Assembly (NCBI GenBank): GCA_025774805.1 | Contig: JALGZR010000073.1 | Location: 1 to 38,571 of the forward strand | DNA length: 38,571 bases | Source: a bacterium | GTDB taxonomy: Bacteria > ARS69 | Direction: 5' to 3' | Shown: piece by piece, positions 1 to 7,488 of the stretch | How the letters are laid out: every line of letters begins with the position of its first letter | Numbering within the stretch: the stretch's first letter is position 1 | Position numbers and translations under genes: made by a program | Notes under the pieces: generated by a model | What the model was told of the DNA's origin: nothing | The model's database searches: none | Seen by the model: the letters and a program-made list of their open reading frames with translations, nothing else

Positions 1-1802
1 ACCCCGGTCCCGCCCGGAGGGGTGGTCGAGAGCGGGACGGAGCTCGCGAGGGCGAAGTCCGCCGATGCCGTCGTGAGCACGCCCTTGTGGGTCACCGAGA
101 TCTCGTACGGCCCGGGAGGAAGATCGGCGACCCAGATCTGCTCCACGTTGTCCCGGAAGTTGTCGCCGGTCGTCGCCGCCGCGGTGGGGGCGGCCGGGTC
201 GAGCACCCAGGGCTCGTAGACCACGGTCGGCTCCGGCGGCGTCGTGGGAAGGTCGTCCTCCTGCAACCGGAGATCGAGGTCGTGCACGAGCATGAGATCG
301 GGGGGATCGATAGCGTCGGCCGGCGGCGTGCCCGGGACGTCCGTCCACGCGAGCGTGAATCTCACCGGCCCGGCGGAGTTCTGGGTGAACCAGTACTGTT
401 GCACCGTTTGATTCGCCAGCGTGTCCATGAAGAGCCGGCCCGGGTTTCCGCCGTCGTCGTCGATGAGCTGGGCGGCGGAGAGCGTATTGACCAGTCCCCA
501 CCCGTAGGAGTAGTCGGGCCCGTCGCTCGAGCCGGACTCGTCGGCCGTCTGGATGAGGATGGCCTTGAGGAGGGCGGCCGTCGGGATCGTTCCGCCGTGG
601 GTCTGCCGGTAGTGGTCGACCAGGAGGTTCGCGGAGCCGCACGCGTTCGGGGAGGCCATCGACGTTCCGCTCAGGGACGCGTAGTCGTTGTCCGAGCCGT
701 TCATCGTCGACCAGAGGGCGATGCCGTTCGCGACGACGTCCGGCTTGAGGCGGCCGTCGTCCGTCGGTCCCCAGTCGCTGAACGAGCTCATGACCACGCT
801 GCCCGGACCGGAGTAGCCGCCCGGGATGTCCTCCACCGCCCCGACGAGCAGGATGTTCTTGGCGGTCGCGTTCCACGCGAGCGTGTCGTACGTGTCGTCC
901 CCGTCGGGCTGGTGGGTGTCGGTCGACCAGACCCACTCCTCGCCGGCGTTGTCCCAGTGGTAGTGGCCGCCTCCGGAGCCGGGGCCGTCGTCGTTGCGGT
1001 TGTTCCCCGCCGACTTGCAGATGAGGTAGTACGGAGCGTCGTACGCGACCTGGTCCCAGTCCTCGCTCAGGAACGCGTAGAAGCCGAAGCCGTAGTCCTC
1101 GTTGCTGTCGATGTCCAGGTCGCCATACCAGTACCACTCGCCGTCACCCGGGTTGTAGCGCCAGCCCGCGATGTAGCCGTAGGAGTGGTTCGACAGCCAC
1201 ATGCCGGCGGCCGCCGCGCCCGCCATCTCGGACTCGTCGCTTCCCCAGTCGAAGCAGAGGAGCCGGGCGGCGTACGACATTCCGCGGGCATCGGAGTCGA
1301 CCCCCGCGGCGATGAGCGTGCCGGCCACGTGCGTGGAGTGGTAGTGCGTACCACTCGGAGAATCGCCCTGCTCGGCGCGTCCACCGAACTCGTCGTGCGT
1401 GAGGCGCACGCCCCCCGCGTCCCACACTCCCAGGCGACCGGCGCCGGCGCCGGCGCCGGTCAGAGCGAAGCCGGCTCCGCCCCCGGGCCAGACCCGGTCG
1501 GTGGAGACGGTCTGCGCGGCGTCGAGGTTCTCTACGCCGAGGTAGAAGGGGTGGTTCCGCGCCCCGATGAACTGGAGCTCGATGTCCCGGTCCTCCCGCA
1601 GCGCGGCGGGCGCGGGGCTCGGACGGGAGCGCAGCGCGTGGTAGAGCGCGGGACGGCGGGCTTCCAGCTCGAGCCGGAAGCGCTCGGCGTGGCCGCGGAG
1701 CTCCTCCACGCGGGTCGTGGGTTGGGCGCTTGCGGGCGAGGCGGGGAGCGCCGGGAACAGGGCGGTGAGGGCGACGGAGACCAGCCAGCGCGGTGGGGGC
1801 AC
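1..1802 (-). CDS. Secreted subtilisin-like (S8) serine protease, C-terminus beyond window
   Basis: The start is GTG at 1802, preceded by GAGGAG about 8 nt upstream. Residues 1-26 form a signal peptide (MPPPRWLVSVALTALFPALP, then a small-residue site around ASA|Q), so the enzyme is exported. The catalytic triad of peptidase family S8 is visible: Asp128 in GVWDAGGVRLTHDEF, His155 in HSTHVAGT (the usual HGTHVAG with Ser for Gly) and Ser381 in GTSMASP. The oxyanion-hole Asn lies in SAGNN. After the catalytic domain (to about residue 430) comes a beta-rich region (RFTLAWTD.P) typical of the P-domain-like or jelly-roll extension of secreted subtilases. At least 600 residues are present and the frame is open to base 1, so the end is unknown. 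A Gly-Ala tract lies just before the catalytic Asp. The family assignment is firm; the substrate is unknown. Confidence 0.93.
   Translation of the reverse strand, partial: MPPPRWLVSVALTALFPALPASPASAQPTTRVEELRGHAERFRLELEARRPALYHALRSRPSPAPAALREDRDIELQFIGARNHPFYLGVENLDAAQTVSTDRVWPGGGAGFALTGAGAGAGRLGVWDAGGVRLTHDEFGGRAEQGDSPSGTHYHSTHVAGTLIAAGVDSDARGMSYAARLLCFDWGSDESEMAGAAAAGMWLSNHSYGYIAGWRYNPGDGEWYWYGDLDIDSNEDYGFGFYAFLSEDWDQVAYDAPYYLICKSAGNNRNDDGPGSGGGHYHWDNAGEEWVWSTDTHQPDGDDTYDTLAWNATAKNILLVGAVEDIPGGYSGPGSVVMSSFSDWGPTDDGRLKPDVVANGIALWSTMNGSDNDYASLSGTSMASPNACGSANLLVDHYRQTHGGTIPTAALLKAILIQTADESGSSDGPDYSYGWGLVNTLSAAQLIDDDGGNPGRLFMDTLANQTVQQYWFTQNSAGPVRFTLAWTDVPGTPPADAIDPPDLMLVHDLDLRLQEDDLPTTPPEPTVVYEPWVLDPAAPTAAATTGDNFRDNVEQIWVADLPPGPYEISVTHKGVLTTASADFALASSVPLSTTPPGGTG
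1437..1460. repeat. 24-bp perfect palindrome made of a GC-only hexamer repeat inside the S8 protease gene
   Basis: The unit GCGCCG is repeated in tandem between an A at 1437 and a T at 1460, giving a perfectly self-complementary 24-mer. On the minus strand it encodes the LTGAGAGAG stretch just ahead of the catalytic Asp motif. A hexamer unit can expand or contract without changing frame. Confidence 0.8.
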
Positions 1803-1850
1803 GGGGCGCTCCTCGGACGGGATGCGGATGCGGCGGGAGGGGACGCCCCG

Positions 1851-1879
1851 ATTATCCCAGCCCGGGATGGGCCTCGCAA
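1851..1879 (-). promoter_or_regulatory. Sigma70-type promoter for the S8 protease gene
   Basis: On the minus strand, TTGCGA (complement of 1874-1879) is followed after 17 bp by GATAAT (complement of 1851-1856). That is 4/6 and 5/6 matches to consensus at ideal spacing. Transcription would begin near 1844, leaving about 40 nt of leader before the GTG at 1802. Confidence 0.6.
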
Positions 1880-1959
1880 GGCGGCCGCGCCGCACGCTCC
1901 GACGGGCGCCCCGGGGGCACGCGCCGACCGCTCCGGAGCCCGCGGACGGCGGTCGAGCG

Positions 1960-1988
1960 TTGACAGCTAGCCATTTGTCTAGTATTCT
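1960..1988 (+). promoter_or_regulatory. Near-consensus promoter of the polymerase cassette, with almost no leader
   Basis: TTGACA (1960-1965) is a perfect -35, the spacer is 17 bp, and the -10 is TATTCT (1983-1988). The ATG of the first gene is at 1998, so the predicted start of transcription (about 1995-1998) falls at or within 3 nt of the start codon and the mRNA would be leaderless or nearly so. GACA (1962-1965) and TGTC (1976-1979) form an inverted repeat with a 10-bp centre that overlaps the -35 and spacer, a sensible place for a repressor. Whether a LexA-like protein binds here cannot be told from sequence. Confidence 0.7.
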
Positions 1989-1997
1989 TTTCCCGTC

Positions 1998-2351
1998 ATG
2001 ATCTACGAGGACCTGAGGGAGCGGATCGGCGTGCGCGCCGACTTCCGCGGGCGCCGCGTGACCCCGCTCGCGTTTCGCCGGAAGGGACGCGTCCACCGTC
2101 TGCGCCAGGTGGCGGCCCGCTGGGAGGAGCGGCAGGGCGGTCGCCGCCTTCTGTACTTCTCCTGTCTCGACGACGCCGGCGATCTCTACCAGCTCCACTT
2201 CGACGCGGTCGAGGTGTCCTGGCACCTCGACGCCGTGCAGGTCGCCGCCGACCCGGTGCCGTTCGGGCGGGCGCGGCCGGCCGATCCCCGGCGGTCCCCC
2301 TCTCCCGGTCGCCCCGTTCCGGCGGAGCGCGGGCGGCCCGGCGCGCCGTGA
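1998..2351 (+). CDS. DUF6504-like small protein at the head of the translesion polymerase cassette
   Basis: This is a 117-residue soluble protein. The N-terminal 90 residues read as a compact beta-rich domain with the pattern PLAFRRKGRVHRLRQV..RWEE, then LLYFSCLDDAGDLYQLHFDAVEVSWHL. The tail is Pro/Arg-rich. The pattern and its position next to a Y-family polymerase resemble the DUF6504 proteins that accompany DNA polymerase Y genes in other high-GC bacteria; I recall this resemblance and have not searched it. The stop overlaps the GTG of the polymerase gene (GTGA at 2348-2351), so translation is probably coupled. The biochemical role is unknown; an accessory or regulatory role in damage-induced synthesis is inferred from context. 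The start ATG sits about 10 nt after the -10 hexamer. Confidence 0.75.
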   Translation: MIYEDLRERIGVRADFRGRRVTPLAFRRKGRVHRLRQVAARWEERQGGRRLLYFSCLDDAGDLYQLHFDAVEVSWHLDAVQVAADPVPFGRARPADPRRSPSPGRPVPAERGRPGAP

Positions 2352-3544
2352 TCGCGCACGTCGACATCGACGCGTTCTTCGCCGCGGTCGAGCAACGGCG
2401 CGATCCCCGTCTGCGGGGGCGGCCGGTCGCGGTCGGCAACGGGGTCGTGGCGAGCTGCTCGTACGAGGCGCGCGCGCGCGGCTGCCGCACCGCCATGACG
2501 CTTCCCGAGGCCCGGCGCGCCTGCCCCGACCTCGTGATCCTCGACGGCAACTACGCGACGTACCGCTGTTTCGCCGAGGCGGTGTTCGACGTCTGCCGCG
2601 ACTACTCGCCCGCGCTGGAGACGTACCTCGACGAGGCGGTGCTCGACCTCACCGGCACCGGCCGGCTGTGGGGGCACGCGTCGAACGTGGCGCGCGCGCT
2701 CCGGCGGCGGGTCCGCGAGCGAACCGGTCTCGCCGTCACGGTCGGCGTGGGGTCGAACCGCATGCTGGCCCGGCTGGCCACCGCCCGGGCGAAGCCGGAC
2801 GGCTTCGGGATCATCGAGCCGGGCAAGGAGGCCGAGCACGTCGCGAACCTGCCGGTCGAGCAGCTCCCGGGGGTGGGGCCGCGCACGGCGGCGAGCCTCC
2901 GCGACCTGAACCTCACGACGGCGGGCGCGCTGCGGCGGCTGTCGCGCGCCGAGCTCACCGCACTCTACGGGGTCCGGGGCGACGCGCTCTACGACCGCTG
3001 CCGCGGGCGCGACACGCGCGCCGTGTCGGCGCGGGAGGTCCCCGCCTCGATCTCCCGCGAGACGAGCTTCCACCGGGACACGTCCGATCCGGAGGAGCAC
3101 CGCGCGATGCTGTACTACCTCGTCGAGCGGGCCGCGCGCACGGCGCGGGGGCTCGGGCTCGCGACGCGAACCGTCTCCGTGCGAATCCGGACGGCCGACG
3201 GGAAGGGGGAGGAGGCTCGACGCTCGGTCCGCGAGGGGGTGACGGTCGACACCCGCCTCTTTCGTCTGGCCGGCGAGCTGTTCGAGCGGGCGCACACGCG
3301 CCGCGTCGCGTTGCACCTCGTCGGGTGCGCGCTCTCCGGCTTCGTGCCCGACGGGAGCTGGCAGCTCGACTGCTTCGACGCGGCGGGCGATCCGGCCCGA
3401 CGCGCCCTGTGCGACGGGCTCGACGCGATCCGCGAACGGTACGGGCACTCCGCCGTCGTCGCCGGTCCCTCGCTCGCGCTCCTCGGCCGGCTCCGACAGG
3501 ACGCGCACGGCTTCGTGCTGCGGACCCCGTCCCTGACGCGATAG
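2348..3544 (+). CDS. dinB: Y-family translesion DNA polymerase (Pol IV/DinB type)
   Basis: 398 residues with a GTG start inside the stop of the upstream gene. The palm begins with HVDIDAFFAAVEQ (Asp6 and Asp8 bind metal; Phe11 is in the steric-gate position), followed by GNGVVASCSYEARARG. The second acidic motif YLDEAVLDLTG keeps Asp95 and Glu96, so all catalytic acids are present and the protein is a polymerase, not an inactive ImuB. The thumb has the helix-hairpin-helix LPGVGPRTAASL, and a little-finger domain follows. QLDCF near residue 339 resembles the QL(S/D)LF sliding-clamp binding motif. The gene lies 33 bp upstream of dnaE2, so the two probably act together in bypass of damaged template. 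In many bacteria the DnaE2 partner is ImuB; here it is an intact Y-family enzyme. Confidence 0.93.
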   Translation: MIAHVDIDAFFAAVEQRRDPRLRGRPVAVGNGVVASCSYEARARGCRTAMTLPEARRACPDLVILDGNYATYRCFAEAVFDVCRDYSPALETYLDEAVLDLTGTGRLWGHASNVARALRRRVRERTGLAVTVGVGSNRMLARLATARAKPDGFGIIEPGKEAEHVANLPVEQLPGVGPRTAASLRDLNLTTAGALRRLSRAELTALYGVRGDALYDRCRGRDTRAVSAREVPASISRETSFHRDTSDPEEHRAMLYYLVERAARTARGLGLATRTVSVRIRTADGKGEEARRSVREGVTVDTRLFRLAGELFERAHTRRVALHLVGCALSGFVPDGSWQLDCFDAAGDPARRALCDGLDAIRERYGHSAVVAGPSLALLGRLRQDAHGFVLRTPSLTR

Positions 3545-3577
3545 GCGGCGCTCCATGTCCCGCCCGGGAGTCCTCTC

Positions 3578-6500
3578 GTGTCCTTCGTTCCGCTCCGCGT
3601 TCGCAGCCACTTCTCCCTTCTCTGGGGGACGGCGTCGCCCGCCCGCCTCGCGGAACGGGCGTCCCGGCTCGGGTACCGTGCGCTCGCGCTGACCGACCGC
3701 GACTCGATGGCCGGCGCCGTCGTCTTCCTCGAGGCGGCGCGCGCGGCGGGGGTCCGACCCCTGCTCGGCGCGGAGATCACGGCGGCCGACGAGGACCGCT
3801 CCGCCGTCCCCGCGCTGCTGTTGCTCGCCCGCGATCGCGACGGGTACGCGACGCTCTGTCGCGTGGTCTCGGAGCGGCGGCTCGAGCCCGCGTTCGATCC
3901 GGTCGCGTCGCTCGCCGCCAGCGCGGCGGGGGTGCACGTGGTCTGCGGGGAGCCGGCGCTCGCGACGCGCCTGCGCGAGGTCGTGCCCCCCGGCTCGCTC
4001 TGGCTCGACCTCCCCCCCGAGGGGCGGCGGGCCGTGCCCCCGACGGAGCTCGCCGCCGCGGCGCGCCGGCTCGACGTCGGCCTCCTCGCGACGGGCGGCG
4101 TCTCCCTCGGCGGGGTGGAGGACCACGAGCTGCACCGCGTCCTGCGCGCCGCGGCGGCGCGCGATCTCGTCGCGCGCTTCGATCCCGCCCGTGGCGCGAC
4201 GCCGGACGAGGTGCTCGTGGCTCCGCGGGACGCGGCGCGGGCGTGGCGCGGCTTCCCCGACGCCCTCGCGAACGCGCGGCGGGTCGCCGCGAGCTGCGCG
4301 GTCGAGCTGCACCGCGGCACGCCGATCTTCCCGGTCACCCCGCTGCCGCCGAATCGGGACGCACTCGCGCACCTGCGCGCGCAGTGCGAAAAGGGGATCC
4401 GGCGCCGCCTGCGCGACCCGGAGCTTCTCCGCGAGACCCGGGCCCGGCTCCGGCGGGAGCTCGACGTCATCGCCCGGCTCGGCTTCGTCGAGTACTTCGT
4501 CATCGTCGGCGACATCGTGCGGGCGGCCCGGGCGCGCGGCATCCCGACCGTCGGCCGCGGGTCGGGCGCGAGCTCGGTCGTGTCGTGGGCGCTCGGCATA
4601 ACCAACGTGAATCCGGTCCGTTACGACCTTACGTTCGAGCGATTTCTCCACGACCGGCGCGCGGACTGTCCCGACCTCGACGTCGATCTCTGCTGGCGCG
4701 GACGCGACGAGGTCATCGAGCACGTCTACCGGACCTACGGCCGCGATCGCGTCGCCATGATCTCGACGCACGTCCTGTTTCACCCCCGCTCGGCGTTCCG
4801 CGAGGTGGCCCGCGCCTGCGGTCTGCCGCCCGCCCGGGTCGACCGGATGTCGAAGCTGCTTCCCCGCACCTGGGACGACGACGGTCTGCGCGACCGTCTT
4901 CGCCACGACCCCGTCGCCCGGCGCGGCGTCCCTCTCGACGATCCGACGGTCGCCCACGCGCTCGCGCTCGCCGAGCGGCTGCTCGGCGCGCCCCGTCACC
5001 TGGGCATCCACAGCGGAGGGATCGTCATCGGGGACCGTCCGCTCACCGCGTACACCGCCCTCGAGCGGGCGACGAAGGGGATCGTCGTCACGCAGCTCGA
5101 GATGCGCGCGATCGAGAAGATCGGTCTCGTCAAGATCGACCTGCTCGGAAACCGGGCGCTCTCGACGGTGCGGGAGACCGTCGCGCTCGTCGAGCGCGGC
5201 CGGGGGGAGCACATCGATCTCGACGCCGTCCCCGACGGCTGTCCGGAGGCGGCCCGGCGCCTCCGCGCGGGCGACACGCTCGGCGCGTTCCAGATCGAGT
5301 CTCCGGGGATGCGCAATCTCCTCCGCCAGCTCCGGCCCACGACGCTCGACGGCGTCATCGCCGCGCTCTCCCTCATCCGCCCCGGGCCGGCGGGATCGGG
5401 GATGAAGGACCTCTACGTCCTGCGGGCGCGGGGACGCGAGCCGGAGACCTACGCCGACGGCCGGCTGCGCCGGGTCCTGCACGCGAACCGCGGCATCCTG
5501 CTCTACGAGGAAGACGTGATGCGCGTCGCGACCGCGGCCACGGGGATGCCGCTCTCCGACGCGGACGGGCTGCGGCGGGCGATCGGCCGGGCGCGCGAGC
5601 CCGCGGAGTGGGAGGCGCTCGAGCGGTGGTTCGTGGCGAAGGCGGTGGCGCACGGGGTGGAGCCCGCCGCGGCGACCGCGATCTGGAGCGACCTGGCCCG
5701 GTTCGGCGCCTATGCGTTCTGCAAGGCGCACGCCGCGGGGTACGGCGTCCTCGCGTACTGGACGGTCGTGCTCAAGGCGCGCTACCCGGCCGAGTTCGCC
5801 GTCGCGATCCTCAACAATCACCAGGGCATGTACCCGAAGCGCGTGCACCTCGAGGACGCGCGCCGCCACGGCGTGCGGATCCTGCGCCCCTCGGTCGGAC
5901 GCTCCGCGGAGGAGTTCACGCTCGAGGACGGGGCGGTGCGCGTCGGGCTCGGGGAGATCGCGGGACTCTCCCGGCGCGCGATCGAGTCGACCGTCGGGGC
6001 GCGCGACCGGCGCCCCTTCACGAGCCTCGGCGACTTCCTGCGCCGCACGCGCCTCGCGCGGCCCGAGGCCGAGGCGATCGTGAAGTGCGGCGCGGCCGAC
6101 GACTTCGGGGAGACCCGGCCCCGCCTCCTCTGGCGCCTCCGCGCGACATTCGGCGACGAGACCGCCCGCCGGGCCGGGGACGAGCCGGCGCTGTTCGATC
6201 CGGAGCGGTTCCGCCGCGTTCCGCCCTCTCCCGATCTCGCCGACTACGATCCGTTGCGGCGGGCGGAGATGGAGCGCGAGCTCCTCGGGTTCCCCGTGGA
6301 CGGCCACCCGATGCGCTTCTGGCGGGACGCGCTCCGCCTGCGGGGTGTGGTCCCCGCGGCCGCCCTCCCGCCACACGCCGGCCGGCGCGCCCTCGTCGCC
6401 GGCCTGGCGAGCGCGCACCGGCGCTTCGCCACGGCGCGCGGTGGTACGATGCAGTTCCTCACGCTCGAGGACGAGACGGGGCTCGCGGAGACCACGCTCT

Positions 6501-6700
6501 TCCCCGACGCGTACCGTCGCTTCGCCGGCCTCGTCCGGGGGGGCGGCATGCTGCTCGCCGCCGGCCGCGTCGAGGACCACCTCGGGGCGATCACCCTGAC
6601 GATGGACCGGCTCGAGCGATTGCCCGCCGGCCCGCCCCGCCCGCGGGGGGCCGGGCCGCGCGTAGGTCACGGGTCGAGCCTGGTCGGACACACGAGATAG
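3578..6700 (+). CDS. dnaE2: Error-prone DNA polymerase III alpha subunit DnaE2 (ImuC)
   Basis: 1040 residues, the usual DnaE2 length and shorter than replicative DnaE. The PHP domain is N-terminal (VRSHFSLLWG, LTDRDSMAG, residues 1 to about 220). The C-family polymerase core carries PDLDVDL (Asp368, Asp370) and KIDLLG (Asp521), which match the three catalytic acids. HLGIHSGGIVI and the tandem HhH region follow, then an OB-fold near the C-terminus (GTMQFLTLEDETGLAETTLFP). The GTG start follows GGGAG. It lies 33 bp after dinB, in the same operon. DnaE2 acts in damage-induced mutagenesis with a Y-family partner. No imuA or lexA gene is in the window. Confidence 0.95.
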   Translation: MSFVPLRVRSHFSLLWGTASPARLAERASRLGYRALALTDRDSMAGAVVFLEAARAAGVRPLLGAEITAADEDRSAVPALLLLARDRDGYATLCRVVSERRLEPAFDPVASLAASAAGVHVVCGEPALATRLREVVPPGSLWLDLPPEGRRAVPPTELAAAARRLDVGLLATGGVSLGGVEDHELHRVLRAAAARDLVARFDPARGATPDEVLVAPRDAARAWRGFPDALANARRVAASCAVELHRGTPIFPVTPLPPNRDALAHLRAQCEKGIRRRLRDPELLRETRARLRRELDVIARLGFVEYFVIVGDIVRAARARGIPTVGRGSGASSVVSWALGITNVNPVRYDLTFERFLHDRRADCPDLDVDLCWRGRDEVIEHVYRTYGRDRVAMISTHVLFHPRSAFREVARACGLPPARVDRMSKLLPRTWDDDGLRDRLRHDPVARRGVPLDDPTVAHALALAERLLGAPRHLGIHSGGIVIGDRPLTAYTALERATKGIVVTQLEMRAIEKIGLVKIDLLGNRALSTVRETVALVERGRGEHIDLDAVPDGCPEAARRLRAGDTLGAFQIESPGMRNLLRQLRPTTLDGVIAALSLIRPGPAGSGMKDLYVLRARGREPETYADGRLRRVLHANRGILLYEEDVMRVATAATGMPLSDADGLRRAIGRAREPAEWEALERWFVAKAVAHGVEPAAATAIWSDLARFGAYAFCKAHAAGYGVLAYWTVVLKARYPAEFAVAILNNHQGMYPKRVHLEDARRHGVRILRPSVGRSAEEFTLEDGAVRVGLGEIAGLSRRAIESTVGARDRRPFTSLGDFLRRTRLARPEAEAIVKCGAADDFGETRPRLLWRLRATFGDETARRAGDEPALFDPERFRRVPPSPDLADYDPLRRAEMERELLGFPVDGHPMRFWRDALRLRGVVPAAALPPHAGRRALVAGLASAHRRFATARGGTMQFLTLEDETGLAETTLFPDAYRRFAGLVRGGGMLLAAGRVEDHLGAITLTMDRLERLPAGPPRPRGAGPRVGHGSSLVGHTR

Positions 6701-6864
6701 AGTCGTTTCCGAAGTCATCGCCGAAACCCATTGTCAAAAGGTCGATTGCGGCGGAGCTCTTTGGGCGGTCCGGGCGGGACTTGCAACCTCGGGCGAATCG
6801 GGAAATCCTACCGGGGTTCTTTCCGCGGACAGGACCCGCGGGCACCGCGGGTCGCGGAGGCGAG

Positions 6865-7410
6865 ATGAAGCGCACGATCTACGAGGGCCGACTCGTGAAC
6901 CTCTACGTCGAGGAGGTCACGCTGCCCAACGGCTCGACGACCATCCTGGAGTTCATGGAGCACCCCGGCGCGTCGGCCGCCGTGCCGCTCTTCGAGGACG
7001 GCACGATCGCGATCCTGCGTCAGTACCGTCACGCCATCGGAGGTTGGATCTGGGAGGTGCCGGCCGGGAAGCTCGACCGGCCGGGGGAGGATCCCCTCGA
7101 ATGCGCGCGGCGAGAGCTGGGCGAGGAGGCGGGCCTGGCCGCGGCCCGCTGGGACAAGCTGGGATCGATCTACACCACGCCCGGCTTCTGCGACGAGATC
7201 ATTCACCTCTATCTCGCCCGCGATCTTTCCGAGATCCCGAGAGAGCACGAGGCCGACGAGGTCATCGAGGTGCATCGGATGGCGCTCACCGACGCGCTCG
7301 CCCGCATTCCGATCGAAGAGATCCGCGACACGAAGACGGTGGCCGCGCTGCAGGCGACCGCGCTCCATCTCGGAACCGGTCTTCCCGACCGGTGGCCGGA
7401 GAGCCCGTGA
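6865..7410 (+). CDS. Nudix hydrolase, ADP-ribose pyrophosphatase type
   Basis: 181 residues. The ATG at 6865 has a GGAGG ribosome binding site 4 nt upstream. The frame is open much further 5', but the RBS and the MKRTIYEGRLVNLYVEEV opening, typical of the family, fix the start. The fold follows the ADPRase pattern: PLFEDGTIAILRQYRHAIGGWIWEVPAGKLD, then the Nudix box ending RRELGEEAGL. The loop between the Nudix Gly and Glu (GKLDRPGE) is one residue longer than the textbook GX5E spacing. It probably hydrolyses ADP-ribose or a similar NDP-sugar in the cytoplasm. It lies 164 bp downstream of dnaE2 and may have its own transcript. Confidence 0.88.
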   Translation: MKRTIYEGRLVNLYVEEVTLPNGSTTILEFMEHPGASAAVPLFEDGTIAILRQYRHAIGGWIWEVPAGKLDRPGEDPLECARRELGEEAGLAAARWDKLGSIYTTPGFCDEIIHLYLARDLSEIPREHEADEVIEVHRMALTDALARIPIEEIRDTKTVAALQATALHLGTGLPDRWPESP

Positions 7411-7488
7411 GCGACGGCCGGTGAACCGGGGCGCCCGATGATCCGAGAGGGCGGGCGACGCCGGGTCGGCCACGACACGAGGTGACGG

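Noticed and set aside
87-1970. A 627-codon plus-strand frame opposite the S8 protease
   Set aside because: Its sequence is Arg/Val/Gly low complexity. The minus strand has an intact catalytic triad, signal peptide, RBS and promoter.
2186-6718. A 1510-codon open frame on the minus strand across dinB and dnaE2
   Set aside because: It is an antisense shadow caused by very high GC. It is rich in Arg/Glu/Pro/Asp low-complexity sequence with no motif, while the plus strand has two complete polymerases.
2668-6864. A plus-strand open frame running through the polymerase genes into the Nudix gene
   Set aside because: Only the last part (from 6865, with its own RBS) is real. The rest is Arg/Gly/Ala-rich read-through of dinB and dnaE2 in the wrong frame.
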